NCBI GenBank assembly: GCA_030428565.1
Contig: JAUIDR010000003.1
Coordinates: forward strand, 62,001-126,000
DNA from: Alphaproteobacteria bacterium
GTDB lineage: Bacteria; Pseudomonadota; Alphaproteobacteria; UBA7985; JAUIBT01
Direction: 5' to 3'
DNA: 64,000 nucleotides
Below, piece after piece: positions 50,340 through 59,900 of the stretch; the stretch's first letter is position 1; each line of letters opens with the position of its first letter. The notes under the pieces were generated by a model, which was given only the letters and a program-made list of their open reading frames with translations, had not been told where the DNA came from and did no database searches. The position numbers and the translations under genes were made by a program.

Positions 50340-51365
50340 TTAACCGCGTCGGCGCCCGCGCCGCCGGCCACCTGCCGCTTCTTTGCCGCCCTCTTGCGGA
50401 CGGGTAATGGCACCTAAGATAGCCTCGATCTCATCATAGTCCGGCGCTGGGCGCGGCTCGTAGTCTTCCAGCGCTTCTTTCATCGCGCGAATGTGGGCGG
50501 GCGTCGTACCACAACATCCCCCGACCAATTGCGCGCCGGCAGCCAGAGCCAGCTTGGCATAGGCGGACATGAGCGGCACATCGCCTGAATATTGGATTTT
50601 GCCCTCTTTGAATTCTGGGATGCCGCAATTGGCTTTGGCGACCAATAGGGTATCGGGGTCGGCGGCTTGGCGCATCGCTGTGATGACCGCGACCAGCTCT
50701 GACGGGCCAGTCCCGCAGTTGGCACCAAACCCGTCCGCGCCGCCCAAATCCTTGACCAGTTTTGGCATGTCGCCGGGCGCGATGCCCATCATGGTGTGTC
50801 CGTTGGTGTCAAAGGACAGAGTGCAGACATGCGGCAGGCCGACATTTTTGCAGGCTTGCAGCGCCGCGGCCATTTCATCCGAAGCCGAGATGGTCTCGAC
50901 CCACAGCAAATCAGCGCCCCCATCTTTCAAGGCTTGGGCTTGCTCTTCAAAGGCTTCAATGGCGCCGTCCCGGGTCAGCGCGCCCAGCGGCTCCATCAAT
51001 TCGCCGGTTGGCCCCATAGAGCCCGCGACCAGCACGGTCTGTTCGGCCTTGTCGGCTTCTTCGCGCGCGAGAGCGGCGGCGGCCTGGTTCAGTTCATGCA
51101 CGCGGTCTTGGGCGTTGTGCAGCTTCAGGCGGTGACGATTGCCGCCAAATGAGTTGGTGAGAATGACGTTGGAGCCCGCTGCCGTCCAGTCCGCATAGAG
51201 GCCCTGGATGATCTCGGGCTTATCGATATTCCACAATTCGGGCGCATCGCCGCTGGTCAGTCCGCGGTCAAACAGGTTGGTTCCGGTAGCACCGTCCAAC
51301 AGCACATAGCCTTGCTGGTCGATCAGTTGACGGATGGTTTCAAGTGCAGATTGGGGGGTAGGCAT
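50340..51365 (-). CDS. bmt: homocysteine S-methyltransferase family protein (betaine-homocysteine type)
   Basis: A 341-residue zinc methyltransferase. The barrel begins VLLDGATGTNLFDRGL, with TNSFGGNRHRLKLH; the zinc ligands are in DGFGANCGTGPSEL and in LVGGCCGTTPAHIRAM, giving the expected three cysteines. Members use betaine, S-methylmethionine or dimethylsulfoniopropionate-type donors to methylate homocysteine to methionine. Size and pattern fit alphaproteobacterial betaine-homocysteine methyltransferases. The C-terminus is Lys/Arg-rich and diverged. It is divergent from an MttB-superfamily methyltransferase, 154 bp away, which suggests that both act in one-carbon or betaine use. Donor is inferred, not proven. 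Confidence 0.85.
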   Translation of the reverse strand: MPTPQSALETIRQLIDQQGYVLLDGATGTNLFDRGLTSGDAPELWNIDKPEIIQGLYADWTAAGSNVILTNSFGGNRHRLKLHNAQDRVHELNQAAAALAREEADKAEQTVLVAGSMGPTGELMEPLGALTRDGAIEAFEEQAQALKDGGADLLWVETISASDEMAAALQACKNVGLPHVCTLSFDTNGHTMMGIAPGDMPKLVKDLGGADGFGANCGTGPSELVAVITAMRQAADPDTLLVAKANCGIPEFKEGKIQYSGDVPLMSAYAKLALAAGAQLVGGCCGTTPAHIRAMKEALEDYEPRPAPDYDEIEAILGAITRPQEGGKEAAGGRRRGRRRG

Positions 51366-51376
51366 ACCCTGACCTC

Positions 51377-51392
51377 ATAAAGATAGCTTTAT
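51377..51392. promoter_or_regulatory. Palindrome in bmt-mttB divergent region
   Basis: ATAAAG, ATAG, CTTTAT: perfect 6-bp arms around a 4-bp centre, 12 bp before the bmt start. AT-rich and suited to a dimeric repressor that could block bmt initiation; short enough that chance cannot be excluded. Confidence 0.4.
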
Positions 51393-51519
51393 ATTTTGAT
51401 ACATCTAAACACGTCAATCGGCAAGCGAGTTTTCGCGCTAAGCGATTTGATGGTCGCTTTTTTGGCAATGTTGGTGACGCACATGCGGCATGATTTGCGC
51501 CAGATCAAAGGAGTCGTAC

Positions 51520-53076
51520 ATGACCAACGAACAAGAAGCCTCTTCGGGCCGCCGCGGACGTTCAAAGCAAGGCGGCGCGGCATCGCGTCGTGCCTTGCGC
51601 ACTGCGGCGGTTCACACAAGCCTGCCTGTCCTTCAACGCAATCTGCCGCTGATGGAGCTCTTGAGCCCCGAAGGCCTGGAAATCGTTGAAGCCAACGCCG
51701 AGACCCTGTTGCAGGAAATCGGTATCGAATTTCGCGACGAGGAAGCGCTGGCCATTTGGAAAGAAGCCGGCGCCGATGTGCAAGGCAGCCGGGTGCGCTT
51801 TGAAAAAGGCATGTGCCGCCAGCTCTGCCAGACGCTACCCAGCGAATTTGAACAGGTGGCTCGCAACCGCGAACGCAACGTAATCATTGGTGGCAAGCGC
51901 ACCGTCTTTGCCCCGGTCTATGGCCCGCCTTTCTACCGCGACTACGAGACGGGGCGCCGCTATGCGACCATCGAAGACTTCCAGAATATCGTGAAGCTGG
52001 TCTATATGCTGCCCGCGCTGCACCACTCGGGCGGTACGGTGTGCGAACCCGTCGATGTGCCGGTAAATAAGCGTCACTTGGACATGGTGTATTCGCACCT
52101 GCGCTATTCGGACAAGCCGATCATGGGGTCTGTGACCGCGCCCGAGCGCGCGCAAGACACGGTCGACATGCTGAAAATCGTCTTTGGTGATGAATTCGTC
52201 GACCAAAACGCCTGCTCGATCAGCTTGATCAACGCCAACTCGCCGCTGGTCTTTGATGACACCATGCTGGGCGCGCTGAAAGTCTATGCGCGCAACAACC
52301 AGGCTTGTATCGTATCGCCGTTCATCATTGCGGGCGCCATGTCGCCTGTGACCCCCATGGGCACCATGACCCAGGCACTGGCCGAAGCCCTATCGGGCCT
52401 GGCCTTCACCCAGTTGCTGCGCCCGGGCTCACCTATGGTCTTTGGCACCTTTGCGGCTTCGATGTCGATGCAGACCGGCGCGCCGACCTTCGGGACACCT
52501 GAGCCCGCCATGGTATTGTTGGGCATGGCGCAATTGGCGCGCCGCCTTGGCGTTCCTTTCCGCTCGGGTGGTGCGCTTTGTGCGGCCAAGATCCCCGATG
52601 CGCAAGCGGCCTACGAGACCATGAACACCTTGTATCCAGCGGTCTTTGGCGGTGTGAACTTCATGCTGCACTCGGCGGGCTGGTTGGAAGGCGGCCTGGT
52701 TTCGTCGCCCGAGAAGATCATTCTGGATGCCGACAATCTGCACATGCTGCAGATCTTGCAAGGCGGGGCCGCGACCGACGAGAACGCCCAAGCGATGGAC
52801 GGACTGCGCGAAGTGGGGCCGGGCTCGCACTTCTTGGGCTCAGCGCACACCCAAGCCAACTTTGAGACAGCCTTCTATAAGTCAACCTACGCCGACTCAA
52901 ACTCCTTTGAGCAGTGGGAAGCCGAAGGCTCGCGCGATGCTTTTGCGCGCGCCAATGACATCTTTAAGAAGATGATGGCTCAGTACCAGGCGCCCACCAT
53001 TGACCCGGCGATCGACGAAGCGCTGCGCGCCTACGTGGATCAGAAGAAAGGCAGCCAGCCGGATATGAACTTCTAA
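51520..53076 (+). CDS. MttB superfamily methyltransferase (non-pyrrolysine)
   Basis: A 518-residue member of the trimethylamine methyltransferase (MttB) superfamily, which moves methyl groups from quaternary or tertiary amines to a corrinoid protein. Visible: an Arg/Gly/Ser-rich head, then LLSPEGLEIVEANAETLLQE, a barrel containing PVYGPPFYRDYETGRRYATI, SVTAPERAQDTVDML and GAMSPVTPMGTMTQALAEAL, and the FGGVNFMLHSAGWLEGGL segment. No in-frame TAG interrupts the gene, so this is a pyrrolysine-free type, like glycine-betaine methyltransferases. The start at 51520 has a strong AAAGGAG site. No corrinoid protein gene is adjacent. It is divergent from bmt and followed by a strong terminator. Confidence 0.88.
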   Translation: MTNEQEASSGRRGRSKQGGAASRRALRTAAVHTSLPVLQRNLPLMELLSPEGLEIVEANAETLLQEIGIEFRDEEALAIWKEAGADVQGSRVRFEKGMCRQLCQTLPSEFEQVARNRERNVIIGGKRTVFAPVYGPPFYRDYETGRRYATIEDFQNIVKLVYMLPALHHSGGTVCEPVDVPVNKRHLDMVYSHLRYSDKPIMGSVTAPERAQDTVDMLKIVFGDEFVDQNACSISLINANSPLVFDDTMLGALKVYARNNQACIVSPFIIAGAMSPVTPMGTMTQALAEALSGLAFTQLLRPGSPMVFGTFAASMSMQTGAPTFGTPEPAMVLLGMAQLARRLGVPFRSGGALCAAKIPDAQAAYETMNTLYPAVFGGVNFMLHSAGWLEGGLVSSPEKIILDADNLHMLQILQGGAATDENAQAMDGLREVGPGSHFLGSAHTQANFETAFYKSTYADSNSFEQWEAEGSRDAFARANDIFKKMMAQYQAPTIDPAIDEALRAYVDQKKGSQPDMNF

Positions 53077-53104
53077 GGCGACCGCATCGCCTGCCCCTAG
53101 CGAC

Positions 53105-53137
53105 AAAAAAGGCCGAGCAAACGCTCGGCCTTTTTCT
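53105..53137. terminator. Intrinsic terminator after mttB-like gene
   Basis: GGCCGAGC (53111-53118), loop AAAC, GCTCGGCC (53123-53130), flanked by an A-run and a T-run, so it works in both directions. It lies about 30 bp after the mttB-like stop and also faces the end of the convergent BAX-inhibitor gene. Confidence 0.95.
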
Positions 53138-53232
53138 TTGTGTCTGCAATTTGTTGCGGCCTTGATCATTGTCCCGGTCGCAAACAAGCGGAATGGCTCC
53201 CGCTTGTTATCTCATGCCTGGGCTTACGAAGT

Positions 53233-53964
53233 TTACTCGCTGCCGTTCATCAGGCTCATGATCCACACGAAAATCGTCACGAAGTTACCATAGAGCATGA
53301 AGGCACCGGCGACTGCGAACTGGTTGGCCATGCCCTGTGCGGCAGCCTGTGAATACATCTGCTTGATGACTTGGGTCTCATAGGCGGTCAGGCCCGCGAA
53401 TACCAAGATCACGCCAATGGCCATCAGTGTGTGGAAGGTTGAGCCCAACACAAAGAAGTCAATGCCAAACAGCGGCAAGATCCAGCTCATCAGTACGATG
53501 GCAAACAGGCCAAAGGCTGCCATGGTCAAGAAGCGACCGACCGGGCCCAAGTCACGCTTGGTGGTGTAGCCAAACAAGCTGGTCGACGCGAACATGGCTG
53601 ATGTCATGAAGAAGGCGTTGATGACCTGCGAGGCATCTAGGAAATAGAACCAGGGCGCGATCAAGATACCCCAAGCCGCCGCGTAGGCGAAGAATGCGAC
53701 ATAGCCGACCATGGGGTTGCGAGCAAAGAAGATGCGGTTGGCGAGCATGCCAATGCCGATTACACCCAAGAACAGGGCCCATTTTAAGCTCAGTGCCGTA
53801 CCCAACAGGGCCACATTGCTAGACAGAAGCCAGGCAACAGCACCGGTCAGCGCAACGCCCAATGTCATGTAGTTGTAAACGCGCAGCATGTATTTGCGCA
53901 GACCCTCGTCATAGGCGGCCTGCGAGCTAGCCGTGCTGGTCGCGTAGCGAGTTTGGTTTACCAT
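53233..53964 (-). CDS. BAX inhibitor-1 family (YccA-like) membrane protein
   Basis: A 243-residue inner-membrane protein with seven hydrophobic helices. Family features: VYNYMTLGVALTGAVAWLL near residue 29, FFAYAAAWGILIAPWF, SAMFASTSLFGYTTKRDLGP (the loop typical of BI-1/YccA), and FAGLTAYETQVIKQMY near the end. In E. coli YccA modulates FtsH protease; the general role is a membrane Ca2+ leak or protease modulator. The start at 53964 is chosen because the polar head MVNQTRYATSTASS is typical and the 22 codons upstream are not. It is divergent from the aldo/keto reductase. Confidence 0.93.
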   Translation of the reverse strand: MVNQTRYATSTASSQAAYDEGLRKYMLRVYNYMTLGVALTGAVAWLLSSNVALLGTALSLKWALFLGVIGIGMLANRIFFARNPMVGYVAFFAYAAAWGILIAPWFYFLDASQVINAFFMTSAMFASTSLFGYTTKRDLGPVGRFLTMAAFGLFAIVLMSWILPLFGIDFFVLGSTFHTLMAIGVILVFAGLTAYETQVIKQMYSQAAAQGMANQFAVAGAFMLYGNFVTIFVWIMSLMNGSE

Positions 53965-54072
53965 GTCTTTTCCCTGTGTGAATGGAAGATATTTGTTTTT
54001 GCCATGTAGGAACTCTAGGCACAATGTCAATCGTTTGCGTCTAGGATAGGGCGCACATTATCTTGGGGGTAA

Positions 54073-55128
54073 ATGATGGAAAAAAGACGCCTTGGCCGCA
54101 GTGATATTCACGTTTCCGTTATGTCGCTGGGTTCAATGACCTGGGGGCAGCAAAACAGCGAATCAGACGCGCATGCGCAATTGGATATGGCCCTGGATCA
54201 CGGGGTCAACCTGATCGACACCGCTGAGCTCTATTCGGTGCCGCGCGCCGCAGAAACCCAGGGCTCGACCGAGCGCTATATCGGCACCTGGCTGGCCAGC
54301 CGGGGCCGGCGTGATGAGGTGGTTTTGGCCTCCAAGGTCGTTGGCCCCATGGACGAAGCGACTTGGATCAGGGGCGGGGATAATCGTTTCGATCGTGCCC
54401 ACATGACCCAGGCGTTAGAGGAGAGTCTCAAGCGCTGCCAGACCGACTATTTTGATCTCTACCAACTGCATTGGCCCGAGCGTGATGTGCAGGTTTTCGG
54501 GCGCGGTGGTCCGACCTTTGATCGCAAGATCGACCACGACTTTACGCCCTTTGACGAAGTGCTGGATGTCCTGCAAGATTTTGTAAAACAAGGAAAAGTA
54601 CGCGCGGTGGGCTTGTCGAATGAGACCGCTTGGGGGACCATGCGTTATTTGGCGGCTGGCGAAGCCAAGCCAGGACAGCGCCCACGCATGGCCAGCATTC
54701 AAAACGCCTATTCTTTGCTCAATCGCAGCTTTGAGAGCGACCTAGCCGAGGTGGCGCTCTATGAAGATTGCGGGCTTCTTGCCTATTCAACGCTGGCCAA
54801 CGGCCTGTTGACGGGCAAATACCAGGGCGGCGTCATACCGCCGGGCTCGCGTTTGACCGTCTGGCAGAATCCGCGCTATCTCAAAGCGCCCTATATGCAG
54901 CCCGCGCTCGATGCCTATTTGGATCTGGCGCGCGAGAGCGGCTTGGACCCGGTGCATATGGCGCTGGCCTTTGTCAATTCGCGCCCGTTTGTCACCAGCA
55001 ACATCGTCGGCGCCACGTCTACGAAACAGCTCCAGCAGAACCTAGCGGCGATTGATTTGACCATGAGCGCGGAGGTGCTGACAGCGATCAACGCTATTCA
55101 TCGTCAGTACACAAACCCTTGCCCTTGA
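54073..55128 (+). CDS. aldo/keto reductase, Tas-like
   Basis: A 351-residue NADPH-dependent oxidoreductase of the Tas branch. Seen: MEKRRLGRSDIHVSVMSLGS at the start, LIDTAELYSVP with the catalytic Asp and Tyr, LASKVVGP with the Lys, YFDLYQLHWP with the His, and the cofactor-binding VGLSNETAWG, YSLLNR and NIVGATSTKQL near the end. The pattern GSTERYIGTWL is typical of Tas. Substrate unknown. GGGGGT precedes the ATG; a second ATG directly follows. The region after its stop carries a 14-bp repeat. Confidence 0.93.
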   Translation: MMEKRRLGRSDIHVSVMSLGSMTWGQQNSESDAHAQLDMALDHGVNLIDTAELYSVPRAAETQGSTERYIGTWLASRGRRDEVVLASKVVGPMDEATWIRGGDNRFDRAHMTQALEESLKRCQTDYFDLYQLHWPERDVQVFGRGGPTFDRKIDHDFTPFDEVLDVLQDFVKQGKVRAVGLSNETAWGTMRYLAAGEAKPGQRPRMASIQNAYSLLNRSFESDLAEVALYEDCGLLAYSTLANGLLTGKYQGGVIPPGSRLTVWQNPRYLKAPYMQPALDAYLDLARESGLDPVHMALAFVNSRPFVTSNIVGATSTKQLQQNLAAIDLTMSAEVLTAINAIHRQYTNPCP

Positions 55129-55133
55129 GCCCG

Positions 55134-55213
55134 GTTTTGGGGCTGGTTCTGGGGGCCTCGTTCTGTGGCCCTAATTCTAGCCTCCTAGTTTTGGGGCTCT
55201 AGTTTTGGGGCCA
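55134..55213. repeat. 14-bp degenerate tandem repeat downstream of the reductase gene
   Basis: Starts of GTT or ATT occur at 55134, 55146, 55160, 55174, 55188 and 55202: one 12-bp step, then four 14-bp steps, with core GTTTTGGGGC or GTTCTGGGGG. The unit is not a multiple of three. It runs into the last codons of the SH3-like gene on the other strand. The G-rich core resembles the 14-bp unit at 35548-35631. Confidence 0.8.
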
Positions 55214-55627
55214 CTGATCTTCTGGCAATTGGTCGTAGAGCGTTGGGCCCGCAGGCTGTGAAGCCGGCGTCCAGCAGCCCTCGAACTCTAAGGCTCCCGC
55301 TGGAATATAGCCCAGGGTCTGGTTTTCATAGATTTCGGCCCAGGCTTCGTCCGGGGTCGCGCCATAGACGTGGATTTGGCGCGCAGGCTCACCCGCGGTC
55401 AGCTGGAACAGCACCGGCGCCCCCGCGACCGGCGCAGCGTGAACCGGCACGTCTTCCATCAGGCACAAGGTAGCATCAAAGCGAAAGATTGCGGTGCTGT
55501 CGCTGTAAAGCGAGGCTTGCGCTTTGCTGTCTAGGCCAGCCACCAGGCCGACGGCCAGGCTTGCCGTCGCCAGGATCAAAAGCTTAGCGGATCGTGGGCA
55601 GGCGGTTAAGTCGGGTAGCGGCGGCAT
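55199..55627 (-). CDS. small secreted SH3-like protein
   Basis: A 142-residue protein with an N-terminal signal (LLILATASLAVGLVAGL, likely cut after SKAQA). The mature region looks like a bacterial SH3 domain: LCLMEDVPVHAAPVAGAPVLFQLTAG, then EAWAEIYENQTLGYIPAGAL. Two cysteines, in TLCLMED and EGCWTP, could form a disulfide. The start is taken at the ATG at 55627 so that the signal peptide is N-terminal; a longer 180-residue reading also exists. Bacterial SH3 domains often bind cell-wall peptides. Function is otherwise unknown. Confidence 0.6.
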   Translation of the reverse strand: MPPLPDLTACPRSAKLLILATASLAVGLVAGLDSKAQASLYSDSTAIFRFDATLCLMEDVPVHAAPVAGAPVLFQLTAGEPARQIHVYGATPDEAWAEIYENQTLGYIPAGALEFEGCWTPASQPAGPTLYDQLPEDQWPQN

Positions 55628-55806
55628 GGGGCAAGGCTCCAAATTCGGTGACGGCAGAAATTCAGACCCCTGTCTTAGCTTTGCCGCGCGCTCAAGCAAA
55701 ATCACCTCTGCGCTATATGAGAACGGATGGACTACGCCCACCGCTGGCGTGTGTTACCTGTTCTTACAACCCTAGAACAAAAGCGGTGTACAGATGGCGG
55801 GCATTC

Positions 55807-55842
55807 GTTAAGTTTGGCGTTAAGTTTGGCGTTACGTTTGGT
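55807..55842. repeat. 12-bp tandem repeat upstream of AI-2E family gene
   Basis: GTTAAGTTTGGC twice, identical, then GTTACGTTTGGT. It lies 28 bp before the predicted start at 55870, so it is probably in the leader. If a longer frame were used it would read VKFG repeats. Confidence 0.88.
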
Positions 55843-55869
55843 CCCAATACTGCTGAAATGAGGTTGAGC

Positions 55870-56940
55870 ATGAATAACCCGTCCGGATGGGGCAGCAATC
55901 GCGTTACCCCCACCCATATTTTGATCACCGCCGCGACGCTGATCATCATTGGGGCGATCGGCTATTTCTTATCAACGTGGCGCTCAGTGTTGGTGCCCGT
56001 GGCTATTGCTTTCATGGCCTGGTTTTTGATTTCCGCGCTGGCCTATCGCGTCCATAAGATCACGCGACTGCCGCGCTGGCTCTCGCAACTCTTTACCATC
56101 ATGGCTCTGGCGTCGGTCTTTTATCTCAGCGGCCGGATCATCTTGGATCAGTTTATAGCCATTCAAGCCGAAGCGCCGGTCTATCAAGCCAAGCTGACGG
56201 CGCTGTTCCGTGATCTGGCCCAGTACTTTGGCCTCGATGATACTGATATCAACATGGTGTTGGATCAGTTCAATTTCGTCGCCTTGGCTGGCCGCTTGGC
56301 CAATGCTGCGCGCGGTTTCCTGACCACCTCACTGCTGGTCCTGCTCTATGTCTTGTTGCTGTCCCTGGAACAGCACCTGTTCCCGCGCAAAATCAGCGCC
56401 ATTTTCGGTGAAGGCGAAGCGCGGGCCACCGCAGAGCAGACCCTGACCCAGATCCAACGCCGCGTTCAATCCTATGTCGCGGTCAAGACCTTGGTCAGCT
56501 TTCTGACCGGCGCTTTGTCTTGCATTATCATGATCGTGGCGGGGGTCGAGCACGGCATCTTTTGGGCCTTCTTGATCTTTATGCTGAACTACATCCCGAA
56601 CATCGGCTCGGTAATTGCCGTTCTGCTGCCTGTGCTGATGACCTTATTGCAGACCGGCGACTGGGGCGCGACCATCGGTCTGGCTCTGGCCTTGACCATT
56701 GTGCAGCAGATTTTGGGCTCCATCGTTGAGCCGCGCTTGATGGGCTCCTCGCTCAATATCTCGCCCTTTGTGGTGCTGCTGTCCTTGACGGTCTGGGGCT
56801 CCATGTGGGGTCTGCCGGGCATGTTCTTGTGTGTGCCTTTGACCGTGGTGGCCATGATCATCATGGCAGAATTCCCCAACACACGCGCGCTGGCGCTGCT
56901 TCTATCGCGCGACGGCAGTCTGACCGATAGCAAACACTAG
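55870..56940 (+). CDS. AI-2E family transporter (PerM-like)
   Basis: A 356-residue inner-membrane protein with about eight hydrophobic helices. Features: an N-terminal pair of helices from THILITAATLIIIGAIGYFL, a long periplasmic or cytosolic segment with ITRLPRWLSQLFTIMAL, and the family's conserved GVEHGIFWAFLIFMLNYIPNIGSVIAV and SLNISPFVVLLSLTVWGSMWG. Members export autoinducer-2, other small molecules or act as Na+/H+ antiporters; the substrate here is unknown. The start at 55870 follows TGAGG at a good distance. It is followed 7 bp later by addB. Confidence 0.92.
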   Translation: MNNPSGWGSNRVTPTHILITAATLIIIGAIGYFLSTWRSVLVPVAIAFMAWFLISALAYRVHKITRLPRWLSQLFTIMALASVFYLSGRIILDQFIAIQAEAPVYQAKLTALFRDLAQYFGLDDTDINMVLDQFNFVALAGRLANAARGFLTTSLLVLLYVLLLSLEQHLFPRKISAIFGEGEARATAEQTLTQIQRRVQSYVAVKTLVSFLTGALSCIIMIVAGVEHGIFWAFLIFMLNYIPNIGSVIAVLLPVLMTLLQTGDWGATIGLALALTIVQQILGSIVEPRLMGSSLNISPFVVLLSLTVWGSMWGLPGMFLCVPLTVVAMIIMAEFPNTRALALLLSRDGSLTDSKH

Positions 56941-56947
56941 GGGCGAG

Positions 56948-59900
56948 GTGGTGAGCCAGAACGAAGCGAGTAAAGGCGGCGAGCCCAAGGACAAGATTTG
57001 GACCATTCCGGCGCGTTGCGGCTTTACCGACGTGTTAGCAGCCCAGCTTTTGGCCGAGGTCGCGCGCGGCGACTTGGTGCTGGAGGACGCCACCATCTTG
57101 CTGCCCAATCGGCGCGCGGTGCGCAGCCTGCAAGAGGCTTTCTTGCGCCAGTCAGAGGCTAAGGCTTTGTTGCTGCCGCGTTTGATGGCGGTGGGTGATC
57201 TGGATAGCGACGAGCTGGAAACCCTGGATTTGCTCGACCTTCCCGCCAACCTGGCGACGGCGCTGGCGCTTCAGTCCGATATCCCTGAGGCCATCGCGAC
57301 CCAGGACCGGCGCTTGTTGCTGACGCAGCTCATCCTAGCGGCCAAAGGCCTGTTTTCCGAATCCTTAGATCAGGCCCTTGCAATGGCGGACGAGCTGGCG
57401 CGCCTGTTGGACCAATGCCAGACCGAAGCGATTTCGTTGGATCAGCTCGACACCTTGGCCCAAGAGGCCGAGCTGTCGGAACATTGGCAAAAGACGCTGC
57501 GGTTTCTAAGCCTGGTGCGCGACATCTGGCCCGAAATTTTGCACGAACGCCAGGTCTGCGACCCAGCCGAACGGCGGCATAAGCTCATGATGTTGCAAGC
57601 GCAATACTGGGCCGAGCTGACCCCGCCGCAGCCCTTCATCTTGGCGGGTTCGACCGGCTCGATCAAAGCCACGCGGGCGCTGATGAAGACGGTGCTGGGC
57701 TTGCCGCGCGGGCGCCTGATTTTGCCGGGCTTGGATACCCACTTGCCCGCCGAGGTCTGGCCACAAGTCGCCCAGACTCCCAGCCATCCGCAATTCGGTT
57801 TTGCGCTCTTGCAGTCGGAAATCGGCTTTGATCCTTCCGCCGTGCCCGAACTCGAAGCCGCCCAGCGCCCGGAGTTTCAGCTCAGCGCGCCTGAGCGCAT
57901 CGCCCTGTGTCAGTTGGCTATGTTGCCCGCCGAAGCCATCGCCGAACCGAGCCACGGCTGGCAAGCGCCGCGCGGGCTTGGCGATAGCGCGTGGCAGGGG
58001 CTCTCCTACCTAGAGAGCGCGGACGGTGCCCAAGAGGCCGCCAATATCGCCCTGGCACTGCGCCATGCCATCGAGCAGCCGGGCCGCACCGCTGCTTTGG
58101 TGACGCCGGATCGCGGCCTCGCGCGCCGGGTACAAGCCGAACTGGCGCGCTTTGACGTGCTGGTGGAGGAGAGCGCCGGCACGCCGCTGAAGAATACCAG
58201 CTTGGGAGCGTTCGTTAGACTGACCGCTCGGGCCTTGGCCGAAGACTGGGCACCCGTGGCGCTGCTTTCGGTGCTCAAGCATCCGCTGGCGCGGTTGGGG
58301 CTGGCTCCCCAGGTGTTGCGCCACCAAGTGCGAGCGCTGGAAATGTTGGTGCTGCGTGGACCGCGCCCGGCCGAACGCGGATTGCCGGGGCTAAAGGCTG
58401 CCGTTGAGCAACGCATGCGAGACATCAAGGAGGAGGGCGGCCACTTGGCGCCGCTGGAACGATTTATCCCCGACGCTTTGGCTCTGCTGGCACAGCTCGA
58501 GACCCTGGCGGCTCTGTTGACGACGCAGTGGCAGCGCGGCGATCAGGCCCTAGGCGAGCGCTTGCAGTGCCATCTTGCGGTTCTGGAGGCCTTGAGCGAG
58601 CCCGCGCCGCAGGCCAGCGGTGAGGTGCCCGGTAAAGCGACCAGTAAAGCATCCGGTGAGGGCGTTACACCCGATTTATTTGGCCAAGACGATCAAGAAG
58701 CACCGATCTCCAGCCTTTGGCAGGGTGAGGAAGGGCAGGCCTTCGAACAGCTCAGTCTTGATCTGTTGGCCGCCGCTGGGTCGATGAGCGATCTGGTGCT
58801 GCCAGCCAAAGATTATGGCGAGGTCTTCGACAGCCTCATGGGCGATCAGCCCATCCGCAAGGCCTATGGCACCCATCCGCGACTAGCGATCTGGGGCACC
58901 ATGGAAGCGCGTCTGCAAAAGAGCGATTTGATGATCCTCGGCGGTCTCAATGAGGGCGTTTGGCCCGTACCGACCGATACCGGGCCTTGGATGTCGCGGC
59001 CCATGCGCGCGGCCATCGGTCTGCCCTCACCAGAGCGGAAGATCGGCTTGGCGGCGCACGATTTCTGCCAGGCGTTTGGGGCAAAACAAGTCATGCTGTC
59101 CCGCGCGTTGAAGGTGGGCGGCGCGCCCAGCGTGCCTTCACGCTGGTTGCTGCGCCTGGATTCGGTGCTGCCACCGGCCAGCAAACTCAAGGATTTAGCG
59201 GTGGCCGAGCCCTATCATGCTTGGTCGCGGCGCTTGCGTCAGCCCGCCAGCATACAGCCCCGTCCACGCCCGGCGCCCAATCCGCCGTTGGACGAGCGCC
59301 CGCGATCGCTTTCGGTCACGCACATCCGGACATGGATGCACGATCCTTATGATCTCTACGCCAAGAAAATCTTGGGTCTGAACCGGCTTGACCCGATTGA
59401 TGCTGATCCCTCGCCCGCCGACCGCGGCAACGCGCTGCACAAGAGCCTTGAAGATTTCATCGCAGCTTATGGCGTCACGCTGCCGACCGATGCCGAGGCC
59501 TGGCTGGTGGACCATGCCCAGGCTTGCGCCGATGCGCGGCTAAATGCGCCTCTGGAGCGGCGGTTCTGGCAAGAACGCCTGGCGCGCATTGTACCTTGGT
59601 TCATCGCTCAGCAGCGTGAGCGCCTGCCTGAGATCGCCGCTATCCAAGGCGAGACCAGCGAAGCTTGGTCGCTGACTAAGCTAAAGTCCGAGCGCGACTT
59701 TCGCCTCAAGGCGCGCGCCGATCGCGTGGATCTGCTAAAGGCGGGTGGATTGGCTATCATCGACTATAAGACCGGCAAAGTGCCGAGTTTCCCCGATATG
59801 CAAAAGGGGCTGGAGCCTCAGTTGCCGCTGGAGGCCGTGATCGCTCAGAACAAAGGTTGGGGCAGTTTTGCGCCCAAGCCGGTCACCAGCTTGGAGCATT

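Noticed and set aside
51520-53076. Pyrrolysine-containing MttB
   Set aside because: There is no in-frame TAG; the gene is open from start to stop, so it is a non-pyrrolysine member.
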